Positions 8,567-18,800 of a stretch of DNA of 64,000 nucleotides are shown here, piece by piece. The notes below the pieces were generated by a model. That model was not told the origin of the DNA and did no database searches. It was given only the letters and a program-made list of their open reading frames with translations. The DNA lies in NCBI GenBank assembly GCA_963714795.1, contig CAVQPS010000009.1, positions 372,001 to 436,000 of the forward strand, given 5' to 3'. The position numbers were made by a program, and so were the translations under genes. Each line of letters begins with the position of its first letter. Position 1 is the stretch's first letter. This DNA comes from DATIXJ01 sp963714795 (lineage in GTDB: Bacteria > Bacteroidota > Ignavibacteria > UBA10030 > SZUA-254).

Positions 8567-8630
8567 TGGTGTTGCTATACAGTCATATTGCTTCTTCGCA
8601 CATCATTTCGTAAGTTAAAACATCGATAGA

Positions 8631-8664
8631 CCCTTACGTTCCGATCACAGATCGGATTGTAGGG
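8631..8664 (+). terminator. Hairpin between the DUF1003 gene and mfd
   Basis: Imperfect inverted repeat with outer arms CCCTTAC and GTAGGG and an inner perfect TCCGATC/GATCGGA pair around an ACA loop. It is followed by a mixed, T-containing stretch (GTGTAGTGTTTTCT) rather than a clean T-run, so termination is only a possibility. It lies 30 bp before the mfd ATG and could instead be in the mfd leader. Confidence 0.35.
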
Positions 8665-8693
8665 GTGTAGTGTTTTCTATCCGGTATGCGAGT

Positions 8694-9638
8694 ATGATCG
8701 AGAAGATAAAAAATATTATCAGCAGAAGTGATCAGTTTACGCATCTGCAACAATTGCTGAATGACGTTTCATCTGAAACCGAGATCGAAGTTCGCAATGT
8801 TGCCGGTTCGCTGATTGCTTTTCTGGCAACGGAAGTCCTCGAGCATTCCGGCAAACAGGTTGTTCTTCTCTGTTCCGATGAAGATCGCGCCGAAAAACTG
8901 CGGGACGACTGTGCGTTGATTCTCGGTGAATCCAGCATTTGTTTCTTTGGTGCCCGGCCTGCTCACGCCGCTCAAACGCTCGACATGAGCTCGTCGATAG
9001 CGCAAATCGAAACTCTGAAATCGCTCGCCGCGGGTAAACCCCTTCTTATTGTCGCTTCACCTCATTCCATTGTTGAAAAAATTCCTCCGCCGGATGAATT
9101 CCGTCAATCGGTCATCGAGATAGCGATCAAGAAAGAATATCCTTTTCAAGACCTGATCGACAGGTTGACTTCCCTCGGGTTTGAGAGGAAAAATTTTGTC
9201 GAAAGTTACGGCGATATTGCTGTCCGCGGCGGCATCATCGACGTATTTCCGTACGTCGGCGAAAATCCGATTCGAATAGAATTCTGGGGAAATACGGTCG
9301 AATCGATTCGCGAATTCGACGTCCTTTCACAACGCTCAATTCAAGAACTGCAATCGGCAAGCATCGTACCGTCACTGACACGCGATGATTCGCAGGAGCC
9401 CGGAACGGTTCCGGCGATGCCATTCACCGCCACACTTTTTGACCATCTCAATCTCAATGCCATCATCATCATCGATGACCCGTCGTCTATCAAACATGAA
9501 ATTGAGGAACTTGCCGACGGCAATAAAAAAAACATCCTGAATTTTGATGATGTCGATGCCCGCCTGAAAATGTTTCCAAAAATAATTTATCGCAGGATTA
9601 CTTCGGCGGAATTGCCCGCATCAACACGTTCACAATAA
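8694..9638 (+). CDS. mfd: Transcription-repair coupling factor Mfd, N-terminal part (interrupted)
   Basis: 314 residues matching Mfd domains D1a-D2-D1b, the UvrB-like module that binds UvrA. Typical blocks are the region GGIIDVFPYVGENPIRIEFWG and SIREFDVLSQRSI. The frame ends at TAA 9636-9638, and the next ORF continues in exactly the same frame after one codon. Together they give about 1,140 codons, the normal Mfd length. The break falls at the D1b-D3 linker. ATG 8694 is chosen over the GTG at 8670. Either mfd is a nonsense-mutated gene, the stop is a sequencing error, or the protein is made in two pieces. Confidence 0.85.
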   Translation: MIEKIKNIISRSDQFTHLQQLLNDVSSETEIEVRNVAGSLIAFLATEVLEHSGKQVVLLCSDEDRAEKLRDDCALILGESSICFFGARPAHAAQTLDMSSSIAQIETLKSLAAGKPLLIVASPHSIVEKIPPPDEFRQSVIEIAIKKEYPFQDLIDRLTSLGFERKNFVESYGDIAVRGGIIDVFPYVGENPIRIEFWGNTVESIREFDVLSQRSIQELQSASIVPSLTRDDSQEPGTVPAMPFTATLFDHLNLNAIIIIDDPSSIKHEIEELADGNKKNILNFDDVDARLKMFPKIIYRRITSAELPASTRSQ

Positions 9639-9641
9639 GTC

Positions 9642-12116
9642 GTGATTGATTTCTCTTCGGCTTTACAGCCATCCTTCAACGGAAGCATCAATGCACTGGT
9701 TGCAAATCTTGAAAAACTTTCGGCAGAAAGTTATTCCGTTATTCTCATGTCGGATGCTTCATCGGAAACAAAACGCCTGAAAGAATTAATCGACGAAGTC
9801 ATCACCTCTCCGGATGCCGAGGCATCCGGCAGACACGAAATATCCGACATCAAACCGGAATTTCTCACCGAAACTTTGCATTCCGGATTTCTCTATCCAT
9901 CCGCCGGGATTGCGATATTTACCGAGCACGAAATTTTCAACCGGCTCAAACGCCGCGGACTTGCAAAACGCCGGCGCTTCAAAGGATTCTCTCAAAAAGA
10001 ATTACAACAGCTCAAACGCGGAGATTATGTCGTCCATATCGATCACGGCATCGGAACATTTTCCGGACTTGTGAAAATCAGCATCGGCGGCATCGAGCAG
10101 GAAGTAATGAAGGTGAAATTCCTCGAAGACGATGTCTTATATGTCAATGTGAATTCCCTCAACCGCGTACAAAAATTTTCATCGCAGGAAGGACATGTTC
10201 CCAAACTCACCAGACTCGGTACCGCAGAATGGGAACGGATAAAAGACCGTGCAAAAAAACGAATCAAAGACATTGCGCGCGATATCATCGCATTGTATGC
10301 AAAGCGAAAGATGCAGTCAGGATTTGCTTTTTCCGCCGATACCCACTGGCAAAAGGAGCTGGAAGCTTCATTCATGTATGAAGATACGGTCGATCAGGTA
10401 ACTGCAACGCTCGACGTCAAGCGCGACATGGAAAGTCCTTCGCCGATGGACCGGCTGATTTGCGGTGATGTCGGATTCGGCAAAACGGAGGTGGCCGTTC
10501 GGGCAGCATTCAAAGCTGTTATGGATGGAAAACAGGTTGCCGTGCTCGTTCCGACGACGATCCTTGCAATTCAACATTACAATACGTTTCAGGATCGGCT
10601 GTCACGATACGCAACTCGCATCGAACATATTACGCGATTCCGTTCTCCCAAGGATCAAAAAAATATTATCGGACAATTGACCGGCGGCGGAGTGGATATT
10701 GTGATCGGCACACACCGTTTGTTATCGAAAGATATTGCATTCAAAGATATCGGATTATTGATTATCGATGAAGAACACCGGTTCGGCGTATCGGCAAAAG
10801 AAAAATTGCGTCAGTTGAAAGCCAATGTCGACACGCTGGCGCTGACAGCGACACCGATTCCGCGGACACTGCATTTTTCATTGATCGGCGCACGCGACCT
10901 TTCGTTGATCGAAACACCGCCCAGAAATCGTCTGCCGATCATGACAGAAATCATTTCCGGGGACGGCAACGAGCGGCAATGGGACATCGTGCGTGAAGCA
11001 ATTGTCCACGAGATGCGTCGCGGCGGACAAGCGTATGTCGTCCACGACCGCGTTCAGAACATCGAAGCAATCGCCCATCAGGTACGATCACGGGTTCCGC
11101 ACGCGCGGGTGCACATCGCTCACGGTCAGATGTCGGGACATGAGCTTGAAAAAACGATGATCGATTTCTTAGAAAAGAAATACGACGTACTCGTCTGCAC
11201 CAAGATTATCGAATCCGGCGTGGATATTCCGAACGTCAATACGATCATTATCAATCGGGCAGATCGGTTCGGGCTGGCAGAACTGTACCAGCTCCGCGGC
11301 CGGGTCGGCAGATCGAATGTCCAGGCATACGCCTATCTTCTCACGCCACCGTTGAGTATCATGCCGAAACAAACGCTGAGACGCCTGCAGGCAATCGAGG
11401 AATTTACCGAGCTCGGCTCGGGATTCAACCTTGCAATGCGCGATCTGGAAATTCGCGGGGCAGGCAACCTTCTCGGGGCAGAACAATCCGGTTTCATTAT
11501 GGAAATGGGATTTGAAATGTATGAACGGATTGTCCGTGAAGCTGTCGAGGAGCTCAAGCAGGAAGAGTTCGGAAAAACATTGCAAACAGTTACTCCGGAA
11601 AACCGCGCATCTCACCGGGCGGCGGATACGATTTTTGAAACAGATATTGAAGCGATGATTCCGGATGTCTATATCGAATCGGATGCAGAGCGGCTTGACA
11701 TCTATCGCCGTCTCTCCCGCACATCAACTGCGGCTGAATTGCAGTCGATGCGCGAAGAACTTCGCGATCGGTTCGGCGAATATCCCGAAGAAGTCGATCA
11801 TTTACTCCGGCTGCTGGAAATCCGTTTCATCGCATCCGCAGTAAACATCAGCAAGGTAAACTGCAACGGCGATATACTCACCGTCACGCTGCCGCCCGCT
11901 TCCAACATTTCGTTCTATGGAGAATACGGCAACAACGATTCCCCGTTCCAAAAAATGATGAGGCACATTGCGGGACAACCGAAGGGATCAGTTCAGATCA
12001 AACAGACCGGAGAACTTCTGACACTTCGTTTTCTGCTTCCTCATCAGACGGCCATACGGGATCGCATCGATTATCTGAAGAAAACAATTGAAGAACTGCA
12101 ACGATGGATGTCGTAA
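9642..12116 (+). CDS. mfd: Transcription-repair coupling factor Mfd, C-terminal part (translocase)
   Basis: 824 residues covering D3 to D7. It opens with the D3 pattern QPSFNG, followed by the RNA polymerase interaction domain (RGDYVVHIDHGIGTFSGL), Walker A GDVGFGKTEVA, DEEHRFG box, SAT-like TATPIPRT, and helicase motifs through QLRGRVGRS and the TRCF domain. The first possible start is GTG 9642, 3 bases after the TAA; no Shine-Dalgarno sequence is visible. Termination-reinitiation is conceivable. Its 3' end overlaps the convergent glycosyltransferase gene by 46 bp. Confidence 0.88.
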   Translation: MIDFSSALQPSFNGSINALVANLEKLSAESYSVILMSDASSETKRLKELIDEVITSPDAEASGRHEISDIKPEFLTETLHSGFLYPSAGIAIFTEHEIFNRLKRRGLAKRRRFKGFSQKELQQLKRGDYVVHIDHGIGTFSGLVKISIGGIEQEVMKVKFLEDDVLYVNVNSLNRVQKFSSQEGHVPKLTRLGTAEWERIKDRAKKRIKDIARDIIALYAKRKMQSGFAFSADTHWQKELEASFMYEDTVDQVTATLDVKRDMESPSPMDRLICGDVGFGKTEVAVRAAFKAVMDGKQVAVLVPTTILAIQHYNTFQDRLSRYATRIEHITRFRSPKDQKNIIGQLTGGGVDIVIGTHRLLSKDIAFKDIGLLIIDEEHRFGVSAKEKLRQLKANVDTLALTATPIPRTLHFSLIGARDLSLIETPPRNRLPIMTEIISGDGNERQWDIVREAIVHEMRRGGQAYVVHDRVQNIEAIAHQVRSRVPHARVHIAHGQMSGHELEKTMIDFLEKKYDVLVCTKIIESGVDIPNVNTIIINRADRFGLAELYQLRGRVGRSNVQAYAYLLTPPLSIMPKQTLRRLQAIEEFTELGSGFNLAMRDLEIRGAGNLLGAEQSGFIMEMGFEMYERIVREAVEELKQEEFGKTLQTVTPENRASHRAADTIFETDIEAMIPDVYIESDAERLDIYRRLSRTSTAAELQSMREELRDRFGEYPEEVDHLLRLLEIRFIASAVNISKVNCNGDILTVTLPPASNISFYGEYGNNDSPFQKMMRHIAGQPKGSVQIKQTGELLTLRFLLPHQTAIRDRIDYLKKTIEELQRWMS

Positions 12117-13658
12117 ACGTATTTCGATAGGCGGTATCCCGCGTCAGGTAGTGCTGCCAGCGCAAAGACTTTCGATTCGTCCTTCACACCGTCGTCATCG
12201 GGCGGCTGGCGGTATACACCGACGATAATTCCCATGTGCGACTGTCCCGGAAAGTATCGTTCTTCACTTTTGATGAAATGACCGTTCATATAATCGCGGA
12301 TGGTGTTCGGAACATCGAGTGAAACATAGACAAAAGCTGCAGCTGTATCGACAATCCCTCCGAGCGGGGTTTCCAGATACGCTTCGTCGTATTGAACGGC
12401 ATTTCCTTTGTAGTAATAATTCAATAATGGCGCAAAAGTTTTCGGGCGGATGATCATGCTGACCCCGGAGCTCGTCACCGCATCAACATAACCGGCGACA
12501 TCTTTTGCGTTCGATTTCTGCCATGATGCATATCGCACATCGCCGAAAATTCCGGTGGCAATCAAAATTCCGGTGGCAATGATCAGTATCCCTTTTTTCA
12601 TCAATCCGATATCCCGATATCCCAAAAATCCTGCCAGCACAACCGACAACAATGGAAAAACGATAACGGTATACCGATACCATAAAAAAATTTCCGGCCT
12701 CACGAAGGATATGATAAACGGGATGAGGAGTGTTCCGAAAGAACATACCGCCAGGATACGCACGTCGTTGTTCGACTTTTGGTGAATCAACAACGCTGCA
12801 GTCATTCCGACAATGATCAATATTGAAACCGATCCGACAATTTGAATAGAGAACGGGAGTGCAAATATCGATGATGCGAGATTGAAATATGTCCCCGAAA
12901 AAGCCGTCGTCAAATGATACAGCTCTTTCAAACTTGGAGATTCGGACCAAAACCATTGAATACCCTGCGAGCCGGCAATTTGTTTCTGCAACGCAAAAAA
13001 TTCGGGAAGATACGAAAGTCCGATCAGCAGAAACAGTGTTATCAATGAGAAGTTTTTTTCTGAATGGCCGTTTCAGCAGAAGAACGGCGATACCTTGAGA
13101 AGCAATGACGAACAGACCCCAATGGTGAGTATACAACAGCGCCGCAGAAGTTATAACATAGAATATTTGCCGTGTGTATTTCGGTTGCTGCAGGACAAGC
13201 AAAAAAAGATAACAACTTCCCAGCGCTAAGAACGCAGCAAGCGCGTACGGCCGGCCTTCCTGAGAATACGCAATATGAAAAGGAGAGATCAGGCAAAAAA
13301 TTCCGGCGATCACTCCGGCGGTACGATTGATAAATCGGTTTGCGGTGAAAAATACAAGTCCGACTGTCAGAGCTCCGAAAATGACGGATGGCAACCGTAA
13401 TGCCCATGCCATTGCTCCGAAAAAATAAATGCTAACGTACGCACAATAAAAAAACAACGGCGGATGATGATACTTTTCGATCAGGACGGACTGGATTGCG
13501 GTGAAGGGTTGTTGAACGACATCGAAGGAGAACGCCTCGTCGTTCCACAAACTTTGGAATTCAAGATGGTACAAACGGAGAGCCAACGCCGCACAGAACA
13601 AAATCGTTGCCATGACCCAGGGAGAACGAATATACGAATTCAAACGTTGTTGTATCAT
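12071..13658 (-). pseudogene. GT39/PMT-like membrane glycosyltransferase, frameshifted
   Basis: Polytopic membrane protein of the dolichyl- or polyprenyl-phosphate-sugar glycosyltransferase type (ArnT/PMT_2 family). The first loop carries LWNDEAFSFD and HHPPLFFY, typical catalytic-loop residues, followed by many hydrophobic segments. The frame is broken at a run of seven T (13053-13059, seven A on the coding strand). Removing one A gives RPFRKNFSLITLFLLIGL and a continuous 528-residue protein. ATG 13658 has GGAG close upstream. It could be a homopolymer assembly error, transcriptional slippage or a real mutation. The C-terminal end reads into the mfd 3' end. Confidence 0.75.
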
Positions 13659-13812
13659 GATCTCCGAATTTGTTGAGCGGCAAAAACGTTAGAACATCAA
13701 GAAACGATTCCGGACCGATTGATGGTCATTACAGTGAAATTCTTTTAACCATCAAAAATAGAGAAATTCTTCCGGAATTGCCACTACGCTCGTCGGCGCA
13801 CAGATGCTTTCC

Positions 13813-13840
13813 TTGACAATGGTCTAAATTATCGTAAATT
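13813..13840 (+). promoter_or_regulatory. Sigma-70-like promoter of the ctpA-type gene
   Basis: TTGACA at 13813-13818 and TAAATT at 13835-13840, separated by 16 bases, about 85 bp upstream of the S41 protease start. The rest of the 268 bp between the glycosyltransferase and the protease shows no gene I can support. Confidence 0.6.
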
Positions 13841-13926
13841 TTTATATAGGTGATGCCGAAAAAACCGCATCCTCGAAGATCGTTCAATAGTAAATCATTC
13901 TGATTCAATCGTTCTAAGGACACATA

Positions 13927-15585
13927 ATGAAGAAAAAAATTTTATCGCCGTGGTCAATGGTGTTCGTTATCATCGTCACTCTTGCAATCGGTCTCGGAGC
14001 GGGTTCTCTGATTTCCGGCGATGCGATCTTCGACCAGCTGAATAAATATAAAGACGTTCTTTCGATCACACAACAATATTACGTCGATGATGTCGATGTC
14101 CAAAAACTCAACGAAGCTGCAATCAACGGATTGCTGACACAGCTTGATCCTCATTCGGCGTATCTCCCGCCGCGGCAGACCCAACAGGAGACGGAAAAAT
14201 TTCAAGGTTCCTATCAGGGCGTCGGGCTGGAAATCATCAACCTCAGTGATACAATCGTTGTCGCGGAACCGATGGGCGGTGGTCCGGCGGCAAAACTCGG
14301 CATCCTTTCGAATGACCGAATCATTAAAATCAACGACAGTACGGCGGTCGGATTATCGACAGCCGCAGCGTCGCAAAAACTTCGCGGTCCAAAAGGAACG
14401 AATGTCGGCATTACCGTCCTTCGCGCCGGTGTGAAAGATCCGATCGACTATGAAATTACACGGGATAATATCGCGCTGAACAGCGTCGATGTCGCGTTCA
14501 TGACCACCGACGATGTCGGCTATATCAGCGTCAACCGGTTCAGTGCAACCACACACTCCGAATTACAAACTGCGCTCGGCAATCTCCGGACACAAGGAAT
14601 GAAGCGGCTTGTTCTCGATCTTCGCGGAAACCCGGGCGGGTATCTGAATGAAGCGGTGCAGATGGCCGATCTTTTTCTCGACGGCGGCACTCCCGATCAT
14701 CCCAAACGCATTGTCTATACAAAAGCGAGAGTATCCGATCTCGAGGAAACATATTTAGCCAAAAGCGGCGATCCGTACGAACATATTCCGCTTATCGTTT
14801 TAATCAATAACGGCTCTGCCAGCGCCAGTGAGATCGTTGCCGGGGCAATTCAGGATTGGGACCGCGGTCTGATTGTCGGCGAAACCAGTTTCGGGAAAGG
14901 GCTTGTTCAACGGCAATGGGATTTTTCAGACGGCTCGTCTTTACGGCTGACAATCGCCCGTTATTATACGCCGAGCGGCCGGCTCATCCAGCGATCGTAC
15001 AGCGGCAAAGACAAGGCGCAGTATACTCAGGAAGCATTTGAGCGAAAAGAAGTTGAAGGAAATAATATTGAACACGCCAACGAACTTGCGAACGGCGGCG
15101 ATTCCACAAAACCGAAATTTAAAACCGAGGGCGGCAGGATCGTGTACGGCGGCGGCGGTATAACCCCGGATTATATCACGAAACCGGCAGAACTTACCGA
15201 GCAGACAAAAAATTTCCTGCGCCGCGATATCTTTTTCCCGTTTGTGAATGCATATCTCGATCATGAGGGACGAAACCTCCGGTCCTCATTTTCCAATTTG
15301 AAGTCATTCAAAAAATCATTTAAAGTTTCTGATGGTCTTTTGAAAGAATTTTCAGCGTTTGTCGGTACAAAAGGCATCGCGGTAAACGACACGGCGATGA
15401 AAACCGATTCCGATTTCATTGCGGCAAGGATCAAAGCATACATCGCCCGCAGTTTCTGGGGCGAAGAAGGATGGTATTCCCTTTTGCTTGACGTCGATAC
15501 GCAATTTCAGAAAGCCGTGACATTGTTTCCCGAGGCGCAAAAAATTGCACGGCTCGACAAACATTCCGGCGATAAAATGGAATAA
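13927..15585 (+). CDS. S41 family C-terminal processing peptidase (CtpA-like)
   Basis: 552-residue periplasmic serine protease. An N-terminal signal anchor (residues 10-28) is followed by a PDZ domain (GVGLEI...GGGPAAKLGILSNDRIIKIND) and the tail-specific protease domain. The catalytic serine and lysine lie in NNGSASASEIVAGAIQDWDRG and TSFGKGLVQ. A longer C-terminal region (about 390-552) has no recognised motif. Such proteases degrade or process periplasmic proteins and can act on cell-wall hydrolases; the target here is unknown. A promoter lies upstream and a weak terminator downstream, suggesting a single-gene unit. Confidence 0.93.
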   Translation: MKKKILSPWSMVFVIIVTLAIGLGAGSLISGDAIFDQLNKYKDVLSITQQYYVDDVDVQKLNEAAINGLLTQLDPHSAYLPPRQTQQETEKFQGSYQGVGLEIINLSDTIVVAEPMGGGPAAKLGILSNDRIIKINDSTAVGLSTAAASQKLRGPKGTNVGITVLRAGVKDPIDYEITRDNIALNSVDVAFMTTDDVGYISVNRFSATTHSELQTALGNLRTQGMKRLVLDLRGNPGGYLNEAVQMADLFLDGGTPDHPKRIVYTKARVSDLEETYLAKSGDPYEHIPLIVLINNGSASASEIVAGAIQDWDRGLIVGETSFGKGLVQRQWDFSDGSSLRLTIARYYTPSGRLIQRSYSGKDKAQYTQEAFERKEVEGNNIEHANELANGGDSTKPKFKTEGGRIVYGGGGITPDYITKPAELTEQTKNFLRRDIFFPFVNAYLDHEGRNLRSSFSNLKSFKKSFKVSDGLLKEFSAFVGTKGIAVNDTAMKTDSDFIAARIKAYIARSFWGEEGWYSLLLDVDTQFQKAVTLFPEAQKIARLDKHSGDKME

Positions 15586-15688
15586 TAAGACAATCCTTCA
15601 CGAAAGGTTTTCCGGTATTCCCGGTGAGATTTGCAGGAATTAATTTCATTTTTCAGAATGAAGCAATCCGTCATTTTTATGGATAAAT

Positions 15689-15721
15689 AAAAACAGACAT
15701 CCCCTCCATCGATCTGTTTTT
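15689..15721 (+). terminator. Possible rho-independent terminator after the S41 protease
   Basis: Nine-base arms AAAAACAGA and TCTGTTTTT with a 15-base loop; the right arm itself ends in a T-run and more T-rich sequence follows. The stem is AT-rich and therefore weak. It sits about 105 bp after the stop. Confidence 0.4.
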
Positions 15722-15727
15722 CTTTTC

Positions 15728-15756
15728 TTGACTCTCTTCGTTTTTCCGCTTACTTT
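15728..15756 (+). promoter_or_regulatory. Sigma-70-like promoter of the large T9SS protein gene
   Basis: TTGACT at 15728-15733 and TACTTT at 15751-15756 with a 17-base spacer. It lies about 65 bp upstream of the ATG at 15821 and directly after the preceding terminator. Confidence 0.55.
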
Positions 15757-15820
15757 ACAGTCGTAATCCGCCATGCACACCGACATTTTTCTTCATTTGA
15801 ATGCAAAAAGGAAACAGCAT

Positions 15821-18800
15821 ATGAAACGTCTTCCTCTGATTTTTCTCTTTCTTATCCTGTGCACATCCACAAGCATTGTTTGGTATATTTATTCTCATGA
15901 GACGGCGGGACGACATGAACAGGAAGAACGTTCCGGAGCGCTCGGTGCGTTGAATTACTGGACGGCAATGCGGGCATATCCGAATTCCGACATTCCTTCC
16001 ACTGCGTATTACCGTGCATATCAATTGGCAACGGCAAAGAGAAAAGAATACGAGAGAACGATCAGTTCCACGAATATCTGGGAACCGATCGGCCCGACAA
16101 ATTTGCATGGCCGTTGCATCAGCGTTGCCATCAACCCGCAAAATCCTAACACGGTCTATTTGGGAACGGCAAGCGGTGGACTGTGGCGTTCCTACACGGG
16201 AGGTCTGGGCGGGGACTGGCTGCAAGTTCCTCTCGGTTACCCGGCACTCGGAATATCAGCCATTGTTATCGATCCCACCGATACAAACACAATCTATATT
16301 GGAACCGGAGAAGTATACCAATATCAGGCAGCACTCGGAGGACTTGTTGTCCGGACAACCCGCGGAAGTTACGGCATTGGAATTTTGAAGTCGACGAACG
16401 CCGGTGCTTCATGGTCAAAAAGTTTGGATTGGTCGTACAATCAGGAACGCGGTATCGAAAAAATTGAAATGAATCCCCTCAATCATAATACATTGTATGC
16501 TGCAACAACGGAGGGAATTTACAAAACAGTCAACAGCGGTGGTGTATGGACGAATATTTATACTTCGGCGATGGGTGAAGATATCGTTATTAATTCTTCC
16601 GATACCAATAATATTCTGGCATCTTTCGGAAATTTCGCTCTTAATCCGCATATCATGAAATCCACCGATGCCGGTACAGATTGGACTCCGACACCGGCGC
16701 CCTCGTTTAGCGGTAAAGCATTGATGTGTGCCTATCGAACAAATCCAAATATCGTTTATGCAAGCATTGCCGACAGCACAACAGGAGTTGGCGGTCTCTG
16801 GAAAAGTACTGATTTTGGTGATTCATGGAATGAAGTAATCGATAGAACCTCGGATGGATTATTTGGAACTCCGGGTAGCGGCCAGGGATGGTATTCTCAT
16901 TTTGTGATTGTTCACCCGACCGATTCAAGTCAGATCATTCAGAACAGCGTCAATGTCAGTAAATCGACGGACGGCGGTGTAACATTCTTCGGTGTGGGAA
17001 CCGGTTACTCCGATAATCACGGGTATGCCTTTCACCCCACAAATCCGAATATTGTCTATGTTGTGAACGACGACGGGATTTATCGCTCGACAGATTTCGG
17101 CAGCAGCTATGTCAGTGTAGGATCGGGCTTACAAACAGGCCAGTTCTATAACGGATTTTCCTGCTCGGCAACCGATTCATTGATGGCGATCGGCCAATCA
17201 CAAGATCATATTCCCGGCTACCGGTATCTCGGTTCCGCGATATGGGATCATGGCACTGTTTCGGATGAGTCCGGCTGGACAGCTACCGATCAGACCAACG
17301 ACAATGTTCAATATTGCGTTGACCGGTATGGAACAGATTTTTTACGATCGAATAACCGCGGGGCTTCATTTTCATATCTTTATACGTTCGGCGGATATGG
17401 AAGCTGGAATTCTCCTTTTGTCGTTTCCACTTCTAACCCTTCGGTACTGTATTTTGCTGATACAAAAATTTATAAGAGCACGAACTCCGGCAGCAACTGG
17501 ACGGTAACGAGTAGTTCACCTCTCGATGCAAATAATACTGCACTCTCGATGGCTATCGCGCGTACGAGCCCGGACACCGTCATTGTCGGCATGGCACCTC
17601 TGTATTCTCAGGCACGACTCTATTGTACGACCAATGGCGGCTCATCATGGACAGACGTCACCGGTACAACGCCCGATCGATATCCTGTCGATCTTGCAAT
17701 CGATCCGAACAATTCGAAAACAATGTATGCGGCATTCGGTGGATTCGGCTCCGGCCATTTATTCAAAACGACAAATACCGGTTCAAGCTGGACCGATATG
17801 ACCGGCACACTGCCCGATGTACCGACCGATGCAATCGCGATCGATCCTCTCAACTCAAATTATGTTTATGTCGGCAACGATCTTGGCGTGTATCTTTCCA
17901 CGGATGCCGGATCAACATGGACTCCGTTCAGCAGCGGTTTACCTGATGCGGTCATTGTTGCCGATCTGGTGATTTCTCCATCAAACAGGTCGCTCCGTGT
18001 TGCAACGCATGGTAATGGAGTCTATGAACGGAAGTTATATAACGGAACGGCATTGCCGACATTCGATTATGCCGCTGTTACGTTAAATTTCCCTGCAGAC
18101 GGGTCGATGATTCCGCAGGATTCCGTTCTCTCCGGTATCAAGGCGACATTCCAAAATGCCGGAACTCAGGCACAGACCGATTCGTTTTACGTTAAATACC
18201 GGATTTTGCAAAATAACACCGAGGTGTTTTCTTCATTGAAGAAAACGGGCGGACTTGGCTTGAATGTTTCCAAAATCGTTACATTCGATGACGCATTTAC
18301 ACCACCGGACACCGGTACTTTTGCATTGCAGGCAATTTCCCTTGCGGGCGATCAAGACCCGACGAACGACACGGTAAAAGGAACCCTTATCATCGTTGCA
18401 CCATCGATGGTTGCAAATTGGAAAATCACGAAAGGATATTGTCCGTATACGGAGATTGCTATCGGATCTCCCGGTCCGGTTGGTGATGATGTTGAATTAC
18501 GGGCAAGCATTCCGTTCTCATTCACTTATGACGGCTTCGGTTATGATTCCGTCCAGATCAGCACGAATGGCTGGATGGAATTGGGAACAGGCACGTCGGG
18601 AACATTGCACGGACTTTCGACGGCAAGTCAGGTTGGCGGATATTTTAGTCCTGTTCTCTCGACAACCGACCATCCCACGAAAGTCCTCGGTCCGTGGTTT
18701 GCCGATCTTGCAACAGGATCGACCGGCGTCATTTCGTATACAACGTTGGGAACCGCTCCCAACCGTGTATTTGTCGTGCAGTGGAAAAATATGCCGGCGT

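Noticed and set aside
9642..12116. Treating the second mfd ORF as an independent RecG-like helicase
   Set aside because: It has the Mfd polymerase-interaction and TRCF domains and continues the first ORF in frame.
15586..15688. Possible small gene or RNA after ctpA-like gene
   Set aside because: No frame with a ribosome site and no stable fold apart from the weak terminator.
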